64,000 nt of DNA. It comes from Spirochaetota bacterium. GTDB lineage: Bacteria > Spirochaetota > UBA4802 > UBA5550. The notes below the pieces were generated by a model. It was not told the origin of the DNA, made no database searches, and worked only from the letters and a program-made list of their open reading frames with translations. The position numbers were made by a program, and so were the translations under genes. Shown piece after piece: positions 29,143 to 38,484 of the stretch. The DNA is taken from positions 62,001 through 126,000 of the forward strand of contig JAJRXZ010000033.1 in NCBI GenBank assembly GCA_024276015.1. Reading direction: 5' to 3'. The first letter of the stretch is position 1, and each line of letters starts with the position of its first letter.

Positions 29143-30093
29143 TTAAAGTTTTTCCATCATCGCAGGAATTACCTCAAAAAGATCTCCCACAATGCCGTAT
29201 GTTGCAATATTAAAAATAGGCGCTTCAGGGTCTTTATTTATAGCTACTATACACTGCGAGCCCTTCATTCCTGCAATATGCTGAATTGATCCCGAAACTC
29301 CTGCAGCAATGTATAGATCGGGCGTAACTGTTTTGCCTGACTGCCCAACCTGCCTTGCAGGCTCAATCCATCCGGAATCCACAACAGGCCTTGTAGCGCC
29401 GTACTCGCCTCCCAGCTTTTCTGCAAGGGGAATAATAACTTCTTTATATTTATCTCCGTCCTTGACCCCGCGTCCCCCTGTAACAATGATCTTTGCCTGG
29501 GAGATATCAACAGCGCCTGCCATAGTTTCAACAACTTCCAGCACCTTTGTTCTTATTTCGCCCACATCAACTGTTACTCCTGTAACGGTACCGGCACTTC
29601 CTTCAGATACGGGGTCAAAAGCTCCCTTCTCAAAGGTTACAACCGTCTTATCTGTTAATGCCTTTTTCTCTTCCTGGATTTTGCCATTAAATGTATTTCT
29701 GGTCAAAATAAGAGTACCGTTGTCAACCACTGCTTTATTGCAGTTAGAAATTATGCCTGCATCTATTTCCATTGCAACTTTAGCGGCAAAGTCAACGCCG
29801 TCATAGCTGTGGGCGATCAGCACAGTGCTTATGTCCTCCGAAGCAACAATTGATTTTACAGCCTGGCTGTATGCATCAGCCGTATAATTTTCAAATGCAT
29901 CTCCCGTTACTGAAAATACTTCCGGGATATATTTTGCAACTTCATTAGCAATTGAGTCATCCTTTGCAAATACTGCAGCGGCCGGTTCCGCTCCAAGACC
30001 CGACGCGATCTCCTTTGCAGCATTGCAAAGTTCAAGCGTAGAATCGCTTAATTTGCCGTCTCTGTGTTCTGCAATTACAAGTACCTTTGCCAT
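29143..30093 (-). CDS. etfA: Electron transfer flavoprotein alpha subunit
   Basis: GGRGVKDGDKYKEVIIPLAEKLGGEYGATRPVVDSGWIEPARQVGQSGKTVTPDLYIAAGVSGSIQHIAGMKGS. Confidence 0.95.
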   Translation of the reverse strand: MAKVLVIAEHRDGKLSDSTLELCNAAKEIASGLGAEPAAAVFAKDDSIANEVAKYIPEVFSVTGDAFENYTADAYSQAVKSIVASEDISTVLIAHSYDGVDFAAKVAMEIDAGIISNCNKAVVDNGTLILTRNTFNGKIQEEKKALTDKTVVTFEKGAFDPVSEGSAGTVTGVTVDVGEIRTKVLEVVETMAGAVDISQAKIIVTGGRGVKDGDKYKEVIIPLAEKLGGEYGATRPVVDSGWIEPARQVGQSGKTVTPDLYIAAGVSGSIQHIAGMKGSQCIVAINKDPEAPIFNIATYGIVGDLFEVIPAMMEKL

Positions 30094-30103
30094 TGTTATC
30101 CTC

Positions 30104-30880
30104 CTATATCACCTTTGCTTCATTCTTAAGTTTATCCACAAGAGCTGCCGCTGCAGTTTCCGGATCGCCTTCAATTATCTCAGCTTTGTGCTCCGATACC
30201 GGGAAATACATCTTTAAGAACTCGGTTTTGGGTTTGATCTCCACTCCCAGATCAGAGGCGCTTTTCAATTCAAGAGTTTTCTTCTTTGCTTTCATAATCC
30301 CCGGAAGAGTAGGATACCGCGGATTGTTAATACCAGATTGTATCGACAATACGGCAGGAGCGTTCATTTCAATAACTTCATTCAATCCTCCTTCAAGCTC
30401 TCTGCTTATTTTCAGATTCTTTCCGTCATCACTGACTTCAAGATGTACTACATTTGTGCAGTGAGGAAGCCCCATCAAATGAGCGATCATAACGCCTGTG
30501 ACACCTGCCTGGTCATCCTCTGCCTGAACTCCGGTTAGAACAATATCCACATCACCAATACTTTCAATGGCTTTATAAAGAGTTGAGGCCACGACATAAT
30601 TATCGCCGGATTCAACTTCAGGGTCATTTATCCGGATACCCCAATCCGAACCCATTGCAAAAGCCTGCCGAATATCCTTGGTGGCTCTTTCGGGCCCTGC
30701 TGAAACAATTATTACTTCACCGCCGAATTTTTCCTTTAACTGAAGAGCGGTTTCAACAGCATAATTGTCAAAATCATTTATTTTGAAAGCGATTTGCGAC
30801 TCATCAACTTTCTTGTCATCGAGTATTTTAAACTTTGATTCCATATCCGGAACCTGCTTCAGACAGACAACTATTTTCAT
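30104..30880 (-). CDS. etfB: Electron transfer flavoprotein beta subunit
   Basis: MKIVVCLKQVPDMESKFKI...LTGVQAEDDQAGVTGVMIAHLMGLPHCTNV. Confidence 0.95.
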   Translation of the reverse strand: MKIVVCLKQVPDMESKFKILDDKKVDESQIAFKINDFDNYAVETALQLKEKFGGEVIIVSAGPERATKDIRQAFAMGSDWGIRINDPEVESGDNYVVASTLYKAIESIGDVDIVLTGVQAEDDQAGVTGVMIAHLMGLPHCTNVVHLEVSDDGKNLKISRELEGGLNEVIEMNAPAVLSIQSGINNPRYPTLPGIMKAKKKTLELKSASDLGVEIKPKTEFLKMYFPVSEHKAEIIEGDPETAAAALVDKLKNEAKVI

Positions 30881-31103
30881 TGTTATACTCCCTAAATTAT
30901 AATAATTACATTAAATGCTTACCAATTTTTTACATACAGGCTTACAATGTCAATATAATTCTGAATATTTATTGCGTAAAACCGAATTAATTGGCGCATC
31001 CGATCCTGAAATACAGTAATTGTTAAAAAAGTTAAAATTGAATTTGCCAGGTTTATTCTGTCCGAAAAAACAAAAATTACATACAGTTAGAATAAATACT
31101 AAT

Positions 31104-31793
31104 TCAGAAGGCGATCCCCAAAGACAGGCCGAGCCAAGGCACATATTTATAGGTTGTTGTTGTATTATTTATGATTTCGAAACTGTCCGGGAAACTGCAG
31201 TAGATGTAATAACCGGTGATCCTTGTGAAAAGGCCCTTTTCAGGCCAGTATCTGTAACCGACTCCGTAAAAAGGCAAAGCCAGATCTTTCTTCTGTTCAT
31301 ACAAGAAGGATGCGCGTATGCCGGCACTCAGTTCCAGTTGATGTTCCGACCCGCCGATGAGAAGTGCAAAAGCCGAGTACGCGCTCAAAAGTCCGATGCC
31401 AATATTAATGGCGGGAATTACAGGCCCTCTGATGAACCGATAGGAAATCCCGCCATTTATGAAAAGCGTAGCTCCTCCAACCTCATAAAAAATAGCCAGA
31501 TCAGATGACCTGCTGGCTGAAATATTATTCTTCCCATTAACAGATCCAATTCTATTATTACTAAAATTAATCCTCTCATTGCTCATTATTGCAATATTCC
31601 CGCTTTCAATTTCCCATCCTCTTATTTGAGTCTTGTTAATATTTTCGCTTACCATATCATCCTGAACCGTTCCGCCCTTATTAAGAGAAATCGATCCGGC
31701 AAAGAGGATAATTGAGAACAGCATCATATACGTTACAAATAGTAATTTTAACGAATTGCTCATAGACATTTTTATATCAGTATTAAGGTTCAT
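31104..31793 (-). CDS. Putative outer-membrane beta-barrel protein
   Basis: Signal-like N-terminus; C-terminal beta pattern ending with aromatic/Phe (SLGIAF). Confidence 0.55.
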   Translation of the reverse strand: MNLNTDIKMSMSNSLKLLFVTYMMLFSIILFAGSISLNKGGTVQDDMVSENINKTQIRGWEIESGNIAIMSNERINFSNNRIGSVNGKNNISASRSSDLAIFYEVGGATLFINGGISYRFIRGPVIPAINIGIGLLSAYSAFALLIGGSEHQLELSAGIRASFLYEQKKDLALPFYGVGYRYWPEKGLFTRITGYYIYCSFPDSFEIINNTTTTYKYVPWLGLSLGIAF

Positions 31794-31839
31794 TCTTTAT
31801 TTACAGTCAAAGGAGGATTAAACGATCAGCCTGCCTATA

Positions 31840-32805
31840 TCAAGGGGACAATATAATTCCCTGAGGGATCTTTGTCAACGGCTTTCTGCTTGCAAATCTG
31901 AAAGGGAAGAGCATTTTCAGTCTGATCTCCCTCTCTTTAATGAACTTTCTTTTATTATGGTCTCTCATTTTAATGATCATCTCATTGCTCTTCTCTTTGA
32001 AAAACAAAATCCTGGAACACACATTCATTCCCAGCTCTTTTCGAATGCCTGATATGTTTATAAACAGCGTATTGTTCAGTTCTTTAACAAAATTTTCATT
32101 ATAACCCATACCGGGAGGCGATGAAGTATGTCCCGAAAGCCATAAATCGACTCTGTATTTTTTCAAAACACCGGTAAATCTCTTTGAGCCTAATATTTTG
32201 CTTCTGTAAATTCCCGAAAAGAGCAAACCGCTTTCAGGAAGAGCGGCGTGCGTCACTGTTATTATATTCATCCTGTTTTGATTTTTGATCACTTCGTCTT
32301 TCCACCACTGAAATGCTTCCTCTGATATTTCTGTGGGGGAATTATTAACTTCATCGGATAAACAGATTATAAGAAGATTACCCGCATAAACCGAATAGTA
32401 GAGCGGTTTTCTTATAAACCTGAAATAGTGCGCAAAGCTTCTGGCATCGTGATTGCCTGCTATTTCAAACCAGTATGGGATCGATGCGCTCCTCCTGATC
32501 TTTATAAACCATCTGTAATCATCTTCAGCGTCTTTTCTGCGCTGAATTATATCTCCGGCTAAAAGAGCCATATCCACAGGAGGAAGATTCTTCCTTATAT
32601 CTTCAATTGCAATTTTATAATAGTTTCTTTCCCATCTATTTTTCGGCTGAATATCGGAATGAGCCCAGATTATATAAGAATCCCTATTCTTAACAGTGTT
32701 ATTTCCCGGCGGAGTTCCGGCAATACTTATTTTTACAGAAGAAAAAACCGCAAAGACAACCGTAACTGCCAAATGAAAAAAAAATATCCTCATCTTAATT
32801 GTCAA
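31840..32805 (-). CDS. Calcineurin-like metallophosphoesterase, probably exported
   Basis: WAHSDIQ, LLAGDII, IAGNHDAR, VTHAA, LSGHTSSPPG metal-ligand motifs; hydrophobic N-terminus. Confidence 0.8.
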   Translation of the reverse strand: MTIKMRIFFFHLAVTVVFAVFSSVKISIAGTPPGNNTVKNRDSYIIWAHSDIQPKNRWERNYYKIAIEDIRKNLPPVDMALLAGDIIQRRKDAEDDYRWFIKIRRSASIPYWFEIAGNHDARSFAHYFRFIRKPLYYSVYAGNLLIICLSDEVNNSPTEISEEAFQWWKDEVIKNQNRMNIITVTHAALPESGLLFSGIYRSKILGSKRFTGVLKKYRVDLWLSGHTSSPPGMGYNENFVKELNNTLFINISGIRKELGMNVCSRILFFKEKSNEMIIKMRDHNKRKFIKEREIRLKMLFPFRFASRKPLTKIPQGIILSP

Positions 32806-34504
32806 TTTTGATCAATTCTCTTACTCTTTCCACTAACAGGCCTTTCTCCACATGTTCCGTTTCGCCGCTCTTTCTCAGCTTAAGTTCGATTTTCCCATCC
32901 TTGAAATAACTTTTCCCAACAATAAGACGCAAAGGGATCCCGATTAAGTCCGCATCTGCAAATTTAAACCCGGGACTTACATTTCTGTCATCGTATAAAA
33001 CGTCAAAACCCGAATTTATTAATGCGTGATAGATTTTATCCGCTTCTGATATCTCGCTTTCGGATTTTGCTATGCCTATCAAATGAACGTCAAAAGGAGA
33101 GACCGATTGAGGCCATATTATCCCCCTTTCATCATTGTGCTGTTCAACAATTGCAGACATGGTTCTGTTTACTCCGATCCCGTAACAACCCATTATGGGT
33201 GTTATTTCTTTGCCCTTTTTGTCCAGAACCTTCACATTCATTGACTCGGTATATTTTCTGCCCAGTTTGAAAATATGTCCCACTTCTATGCCCTTTTTCT
33301 CATACATGGGTTTTCCGCATAAGGGACAGAGATCGCCTCCCTTTGCCGAAGTAATATCAGCCTCATCCTTTATAGTAAAGTCCCTCCCGGGATTTACTCC
33401 TTTATAGTGCTTGTCAGCTTTATTAGCGCCTGTAATTCCGTTAACAACTTCCCTTACGGACCTGTCATAAACTGTTTTAACTTTCAGATCATTTACCGGG
33501 CCTGCAAAACCGACCGGAGCTCCCGTAACCTTTTCAACAGCAGCATCAGGCGCTATTTCAATACTGTTTGCTCCAAGATAATTCTTCAATTTCAATTCAT
33601 TTATCTCTCTGTCTCCCGTAACTACTGCCATGACCGGATCGTCATCCGCCAGATAGATCATGCTTTTCAGAAATTTCTCCTCGGGGCAGTTGAAGAATTT
33701 AACAAGATCTTCAATGGTTTTCACACCCGGAGTATCCACTATCTCAAGATCTTCGGATCTTTCGGCCCCGTTCCTCTGAATTGTGATCTTATATTCCGCT
33801 TTCTCCTGATTGGCCCTGTATCCGCATTGGCCGCATAACAGAAGCGTTTCTTCGCCCACTTCAGACGCAACCATGAATTCTTCGGAATCACTGCCTCCCA
33901 TAGAACCGGTATCGGCTTCTACCGGAATAGTTTCCAATCCGCATCTTTCAAAAATCCTTCTGTATGTTTTACGCATAGTCTGATAGGACTTCTCAAGACC
34001 TTCATCGTCAATATCGAAGGAATAGGCATCCTTCATTATAAACTCTTTGCTTCGGATCACTCCGTAGCGCGGCCTGATCTCATCCCTGAACTTGGTATTG
34101 ATCTGATATACATTTACCGGAAGATCGCGGTATGACGAAATAACGGACCTTACTACAGCGGTAAAAGCCTCTTCATGCGTGGGCGCAAGAGAGTATTCCA
34201 TCCCGTTTCTGTCCTCTATTCTGAACATCTCGGGCCCCATGGTATCCCACCTGCCCGATTCCTTCCATAGATCGGCACTGGTCAATTCCGGCATCAAAAA
34301 CTCCAGAGCTCCGGATCTGTCCATCTCCTCTTTAATAATATTAATTATTTTTCTTAAAACCTTTAAACCGGAGGGAAGATACACATACATTCCTGCAGAT
34401 TCCTTTCTTATGAGACCGGCCCTTATCATAAGTCTGTGACTGACTATTACCGCATCGGAAGGATCATCTTTAAGTGTTGGTATAATATATCTTGATATTC
34501 TCAT
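32795..34504 (-). CDS. proS: Prolyl-tRNA synthetase (with editing-domain insertion)
   Basis: From internal Met: MRISRYIIPTLKDDPSDAVIVSHRLMIRAGLIRKESAGMYVYLPSGLKVL; LAPTHEEAFT; GCYGIGVNRTMSAIVEQ. Confidence 0.95.
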   Translation of the reverse strand: MRISRYIIPTLKDDPSDAVIVSHRLMIRAGLIRKESAGMYVYLPSGLKVLRKIINIIKEEMDRSGALEFLMPELTSADLWKESGRWDTMGPEMFRIEDRNGMEYSLAPTHEEAFTAVVRSVISSYRDLPVNVYQINTKFRDEIRPRYGVIRSKEFIMKDAYSFDIDDEGLEKSYQTMRKTYRRIFERCGLETIPVEADTGSMGGSDSEEFMVASEVGEETLLLCGQCGYRANQEKAEYKITIQRNGAERSEDLEIVDTPGVKTIEDLVKFFNCPEEKFLKSMIYLADDDPVMAVVTGDREINELKLKNYLGANSIEIAPDAAVEKVTGAPVGFAGPVNDLKVKTVYDRSVREVVNGITGANKADKHYKGVNPGRDFTIKDEADITSAKGGDLCPLCGKPMYEKKGIEVGHIFKLGRKYTESMNVKVLDKKGKEITPIMGCYGIGVNRTMSAIVEQHNDERGIIWPQSVSPFDVHLIGIAKSESEISEADKIYHALINSGFDVLYDDRNVSPGFKFADADLIGIPLRLIVGKSYFKDGKIELKLRKSGETEHVEKGLLVERVRELIKIDN

Positions 34505-34577
34505 CGCTTCTCCTGTGGATCTGAAATTTTTTACAGGTTTTTGCCGCCTTCTGCCGTCTTTAAGGATAGGCATTATT

Positions 34578-35681
34578 TCAATAGACGATCATATCATCCC
34601 TGTTTATCACTTCATCAAAATATTTACTTCCAAGTATCTTCTTAATTTCCTTTGTTTTTCTTCCTTTAATTTGATCCAATTCTCTGTAATCATAATTCAC
34701 GATTCCCTTCCCTATTGCATATCCTGAAACCGAATTTATTTCAACAGCGTCGCCCATGTCAAATTTGCCTTTTATTGCCACTATTCCGGTAGCAAGCAGC
34801 GATTTTTTCCTCTCCTGCAGAGCTTTTACCGCTCCCTCATCTATAGTAATAACTCCGCCTGTTTTTCTCAGGGAAAGCCATTTTTTTCTGCTCTTTAAAG
34901 TCTTTTTGCCTACAAATATTGTTCCGATCTTCTCTCCCTTCATGAGTCTCTCAAGCACTTTTTTTTCGCTGCCATTTGCAATTATCATCATCTCGCCAAA
35001 CCTGATAATTATTTCCGCGGCAAGTATCTTAGTGTACATCCCCCCTGTGCCGTAAATTGATGCGCTGCCCTTTGCTTTTTTCATTATCTCTTCGGTGATC
35101 TCATAAACCTCGTCAATAGGTTCCGCATCTTTAATATCGCTGTAAAATCCGTCAACATCGGAAAGGAGGATCAGCAGATCCGCATCAATGAGACTGGAAA
35201 CATGGGCCGAAAGCGTGTCATTATCCCCGAACTTGATCTCTTTGATCACAACGGAATCATTTTCGTTTATTATGGGAATTACTTTGAGATCAAGAAGGGA
35301 GTTCAGCGCATGGCGCGCATTGAGGAACCGCCTCCTGTTTCTGATATCATCCTCAGTGAGAAGAAGCTGTCCCACATTTATTCCTCTCCTGCCAAAGGCT
35401 CTTCTGTATTCATTGATCAATACCGACTGCCCCACAGCGGCAAATGCCTGTTTTTCCGGAATTGAAAGATTGGTTCGGCTTTTATTCAGAGTACTTGCTC
35501 CCGCGGCTATTGCGCCTGATGAGACAAGCACTATACTATAACCCTTCTTGATCAAAACCGATATATCGGAGACAATTCTGGAGATCTTTTTCCTTGACAA
35601 AAGGCCTTTCTCGGTTATAGTCGAAGTCCCTATTTTAATAACAATTGTTTTTACGCCGCTTACCAGTTCTTTACGAGGCAT
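34578..35681 (-). CDS. proB: Glutamate 5-kinase with PUA domain
   Basis: VIKIGTSTITEK...VLVSSGAIAAG; FGDNDTLSAHVSSLIDADLLILLSDVDGFY; C-terminal PUA-like. Confidence 0.95.
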   Translation of the reverse strand: MPRKELVSGVKTIVIKIGTSTITEKGLLSRKKISRIVSDISVLIKKGYSIVLVSSGAIAAGASTLNKSRTNLSIPEKQAFAAVGQSVLINEYRRAFGRRGINVGQLLLTEDDIRNRRRFLNARHALNSLLDLKVIPIINENDSVVIKEIKFGDNDTLSAHVSSLIDADLLILLSDVDGFYSDIKDAEPIDEVYEITEEIMKKAKGSASIYGTGGMYTKILAAEIIIRFGEMMIIANGSEKKVLERLMKGEKIGTIFVGKKTLKSRKKWLSLRKTGGVITIDEGAVKALQERKKSLLATGIVAIKGKFDMGDAVEINSVSGYAIGKGIVNYDYRELDQIKGRKTKEIKKILGSKYFDEVINRDDMIVY

Positions 35682-36663
35682 CTTGATTTCCCAGCAAATC
35701 GGAAATAACTTCCTTTAATTTGTCAATGTTCGTACTATCTTTTGAAGATATTGAGATAATATTATTATCATTTAATATGGATTTAATTCTGTCAATTCTA
35801 TCTTTATCCGCAAGATCCATCTTAGTTAATACTATAAAATAGGGTTTATTTATCAATACATTATTGTAATACCTCAATTCGGATCTCAGGAGCTTCAGAT
35901 TATAAGCCGGATCATTTTCCGTTGAATCAATCAAATAGAGTATTACTTTCACCCTCTCAATATGCTGAAGAAATGAAAGACCAAGCCCATGACCTTTATG
36001 CGCTCCTTCAATTATGCCGGGGATATCCGCTATTTTATAGGTTTTACCGTTCTCTTCAGAGACAACTCCAAGATTCGGAATAAGGGTTGTAAAGGGATAA
36101 CTGCCGATCTTCGGTTTTGCATTTGTTATTATGGACAGAAGCGTAGATTTCCCCGCATTGGGCAGCCCTATAAGCCCCACATCGGCAATTAACTTCAGAT
36201 TAAGAGTGATCTCAAATTCCTCGCATTTTATTCCCGACTGCGCAAACCCGGGCGCCTGATTCGTGGAACTTTTGAAAAAAGCATTGCCTTTACCGCCTGC
36301 ACCTCCTTCGGCTATCATGTATCTAACACCCTCTTCAGTCAGGTCCGCTAAAGTCTCTCCTGTCTCGCTATTAATTACCTCTGTTCCGGGCGGCACTTTA
36401 ATGACAAGATCATCTCCGTCTTTGCCGGTCATATTTGAACCCATGCCCTGCTTTCCCTTGCCGGCAGAATAGAGTCTGTCTTTAAAGAAATGAGAAAGAT
36501 TATAATATCTTCTGTCAGCTTCCAGATATACGCTGCCGCCTTTTCCTCCGTCACCTCCGTCGGGCCCGCCCTTCGGCAGATATTTCTCTCTTCTGAACGA
36601 TACAGCGCCCGGACCTCCGTCTCCCGCTTTTACCCTGATTACGATTGTATCGGTAAACTTCAT
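35671..36663 (-). CDS. obgE: Obg family GTPase
   Basis: KFTDTIVIRVKAGDGGPGAVSFRREKYLPKGGPDGGDGGKGGSVYL; GLPNAGKSTLLS; DIPGIIEGAHKGHGLG. Confidence 0.96.
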   Translation of the reverse strand: MKFTDTIVIRVKAGDGGPGAVSFRREKYLPKGGPDGGDGGKGGSVYLEADRRYYNLSHFFKDRLYSAGKGKQGMGSNMTGKDGDDLVIKVPPGTEVINSETGETLADLTEEGVRYMIAEGGAGGKGNAFFKSSTNQAPGFAQSGIKCEEFEITLNLKLIADVGLIGLPNAGKSTLLSIITNAKPKIGSYPFTTLIPNLGVVSEENGKTYKIADIPGIIEGAHKGHGLGLSFLQHIERVKVILYLIDSTENDPAYNLKLLRSELRYYNNVLINKPYFIVLTKMDLADKDRIDRIKSILNDNNIISISSKDSTNIDKLKEVISDLLGNQDAS

Positions 36664-36766
36664 TATATGATCTCATCTCTAAAAATAACAAATCGCGTAT
36701 GGAATAAACAATACGCGACTCTGCACCTAAATATTTTTTGTACGCCCTGACCGGTTAAAAAATCAT

Positions 36767-37024
36767 CTATGCAACAGGATATACCGATACCTTTTTTCTT
36801 CTTTTATCCAGTCTTTCAAATTTTACGGCTCCGTCAATCTTTGCATAAAGAGTGTCGTCACCGCCGCGGCCTACATTTAATCCCGGATGGATCTTTGTTC
36901 CGCGCTGCCTTACAATTATTGTACCGCCTTTAACTATCTGCCCGCCGAATCTCTTTACGCCGAGTCTCTTGGATTTGGAATCACGCCCATTTCGCGTTGA
37001 ACCGCCGCCTTTTTTATGTGCCAT
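36767..37024 (-). CDS. rpmA: 50S ribosomal protein L27
   Basis: [48 protein letters not shown]. Confidence 0.97.
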   Translation of the reverse strand: MAHKKGGGSTRNGRDSKSKRLGVKRFGGQIVKGGTIIVRQRGTKIHPGLNVGRGGDDTLYAKIDGAVKFERLDKRRKKVSVYPVA

Positions 37025-37044
37025 TGTACTCTCTCCCGGATAAA

Positions 37045-37407
37045 TTATTCATTTTCAAAGAAAATATCTACTGCATCGGGATAATTTTTCGCAATCTCAA
37101 ATATTCCGATACAGAAAAAATCGAGTATTATCTTTAAATTATTTTTTCTCTCCCGATTAAGATCCGATATATCTATTTCAGTTTTTAAATATCCTTCTCT
37201 GATAATATAATTCTGGGTAATATGCAGAATCCCGGAAATTGTTAAGATCATTGTCTGTGACAGAACCGAAATTGCCGCACATACTATATCTTTTCCCTTC
37301 TTATCGAATAAAGAATGCCCTTCAACAGCTATTGAAATTTTTTTCTTATTCTCTTCAAACTCAATACCTTTCTCATAAATTAAATTATTGAACGATATTG
37401 TGACCAA
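37045..37407 (-). CDS. prp: Ribosomal-processing cysteine protease Prp-like (YsxB family)
   Basis: Located between L21 and L27; [25 protein letters not shown] contains the His/Cys pair. Confidence 0.85.
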   Translation of the reverse strand: MVTISFNNLIYEKGIEFEENKKKISIAVEGHSLFDKKGKDIVCAAISVLSQTMILTISGILHITQNYIIREGYLKTEIDISDLNRERKNNLKIILDFFCIGIFEIAKNYPDAVDIFFENE

Positions 37408-37419
37408 TTGTTTTAGCAG

Positions 37420-37734
37420 TTAACTGACAATAAAATCGCTTATTTTCAGTTGAGAATAGATTTGGCGATGCCCCAGTGTTCTGGTATAGTTCTTCCTTTT
37501 TTTAAACTTAATACCTCTCACCTTTTTGCCTTTAAAATTTCCCAGCAGGGTTGCTTCAACCTTAACATTATCAAGATAAGGCTGGCCGATCATTATATTC
37601 TGGCCATCAGCATAAAGGAGAACTTTGTCTATCTTAAAGCTCTCATTTTCATTTTTATCTATTTTGTCAACACTTACTGCTGCATCTTTTTCCACTTTAT
37701 ACTGCTTTCCGCCGATTTCAACAATTGCATACAT
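37420..37734 (-). CDS. rplU: 50S ribosomal protein L21
   Basis: From Met23 of track ORF: MYAIVEIGGKQYKVEKDAAVSVDKI...KKRKNYTRTLGHRQIYSQLKI. Confidence 0.96.
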   Translation of the reverse strand: MYAIVEIGGKQYKVEKDAAVSVDKIDKNENESFKIDKVLLYADGQNIMIGQPYLDNVKVEATLLGNFKGKKVRGIKFKKRKNYTRTLGHRQIYSQLKISDFIVS

Positions 37735-37762
37735 GATTAAAGAATCCATCCTTATAATAATC

Positions 37763-37782
37763 GAAACGGTTTTCACCGTTTC
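37763..37782 (-). promoter_or_regulatory. Hairpin in the leader between tRNA and rplU
   Basis: gaaacggt-tttc-accgtttc perfect 8-bp stem. Confidence 0.45.
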
Positions 37783-37789
37783 CGGTATG

Positions 37790-37863
37790 TGGGCCCACAA
37801 GGAATCGAACCTTGGACCTACTGATTATGAGTCAGCCGCTCTAACCAACTGAGCTATGGGCCC
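37790..37863 (-). tRNA. tRNA with anticodon CAU (elongator Met or Ile2; no encoded CCA)
   Basis: GGGCCCATAGCTCAGTTGGTTAGAGCGGCTGACTCATAATCAGTAGGTCCAAGGTTCGATTCCTTGTGGGCCCA; all four stems pair, 74 nt. Confidence 0.95.
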
Positions 37864-38020
37864 AATTCTCACAGACGAAAGCCATTAAGTATAATAACCG
37901 ATATTATGTCAAGAAAATTCCAACTATTACCATTGAAACCTGAAACCGAATTCAATATTGAAGCACAATTATCTTCATTGATCTATTGTTCCGCATAAAT
38001 CAAATAACGTAACTTTTTTC

Positions 38021-38049
38021 TTGACTTAAAAAAAAATAGTGCTTACTAT
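38021..38049 (+). promoter_or_regulatory. Putative sigma70 promoter for dodecin gene
   Basis: TTGACT - 17 nt - TACTAT. Confidence 0.5.
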
Positions 38050-38083
38050 ACATTGAACAATAATAAAAATATGGAGGTTAATT

Positions 38084-38293
38084 ATGGATAATGCTTATAA
38101 AGTCATTGAAGTTATCGGCACAAGCGAAAAATCATGGGAAGAAGCGGCTCAGAGCGCTGTAAATGCCGCATCAAAGTCTTTAAAGAACCTGAGAATTGCA
38201 GAAGTACAGGAGATGGACTTAAAAATCGATGATGGGAAAATAATTCAGTACAGAACAAAATTGAGACTATCTTTTAAGCTTGACCTTGACTAA
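38084..38293 (+). CDS. Dodecin family flavin-binding protein
   Basis: YKVIEVIGTSEKSWEEAAQSAVNAASKSLKNLRIAEVQEMDLKIDDGKIIQYRTKLRLSFKL. Confidence 0.93.
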   Translation: MDNAYKVIEVIGTSEKSWEEAAQSAVNAASKSLKNLRIAEVQEMDLKIDDGKIIQYRTKLRLSFKLDLD

Positions 38294-38311
38294 AAGATCA
38301 AAACATTTTAA

Positions 38312-38348
38312 CAGCCACTTCATTTCCTGTTGTGGCTGATCCTTTTTT
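38312..38348 (+). terminator. Intrinsic terminator downstream of dodecin
   Basis: cagccac...gtggctg stem followed by atccttttttaa. Confidence 0.8.
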
Positions 38349-38398
38349 AACAATGTAACAGCTATTTTCCATTTCTCTGTAATACTTCCTATTTTAAT

Positions 38399-38427
38399 TT
38401 GACATACCTCTGTCTTTCAGTTAGAAT
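38399..38427 (+). promoter_or_regulatory. Strong-looking sigma70 promoter for the Lpd-like gene
   Basis: TTGACA - 17 nt - TAGAAT. Confidence 0.6.
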
Positions 38428-38484
38428 CACATTCCTTAATGATCAATTCTACTGCAAATTTTTTGTTATAAGGAGACATAGCCA

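Noticed and set aside
29309-29806. Long antisense ORF (165 aa) opposite etfA
   Set aside because: Lies wholly opposite a clear etfA; Ser/Thr/Pro-rich composition is typical of a reverse-frame artefact.
37735-37800. N-terminal extension of the rplU ORF
   Set aside because: It runs into the tRNA gene; L21 proteins start MYAIVEIGGKQY, matching the internal Met at 37734.
37977-37990. Shared string ttgatctattgtt upstream of dodecin and of rpmB (19611 region)
   Set aside because: Only about 13 nt in AT-rich intergenic DNA; plausible by chance.
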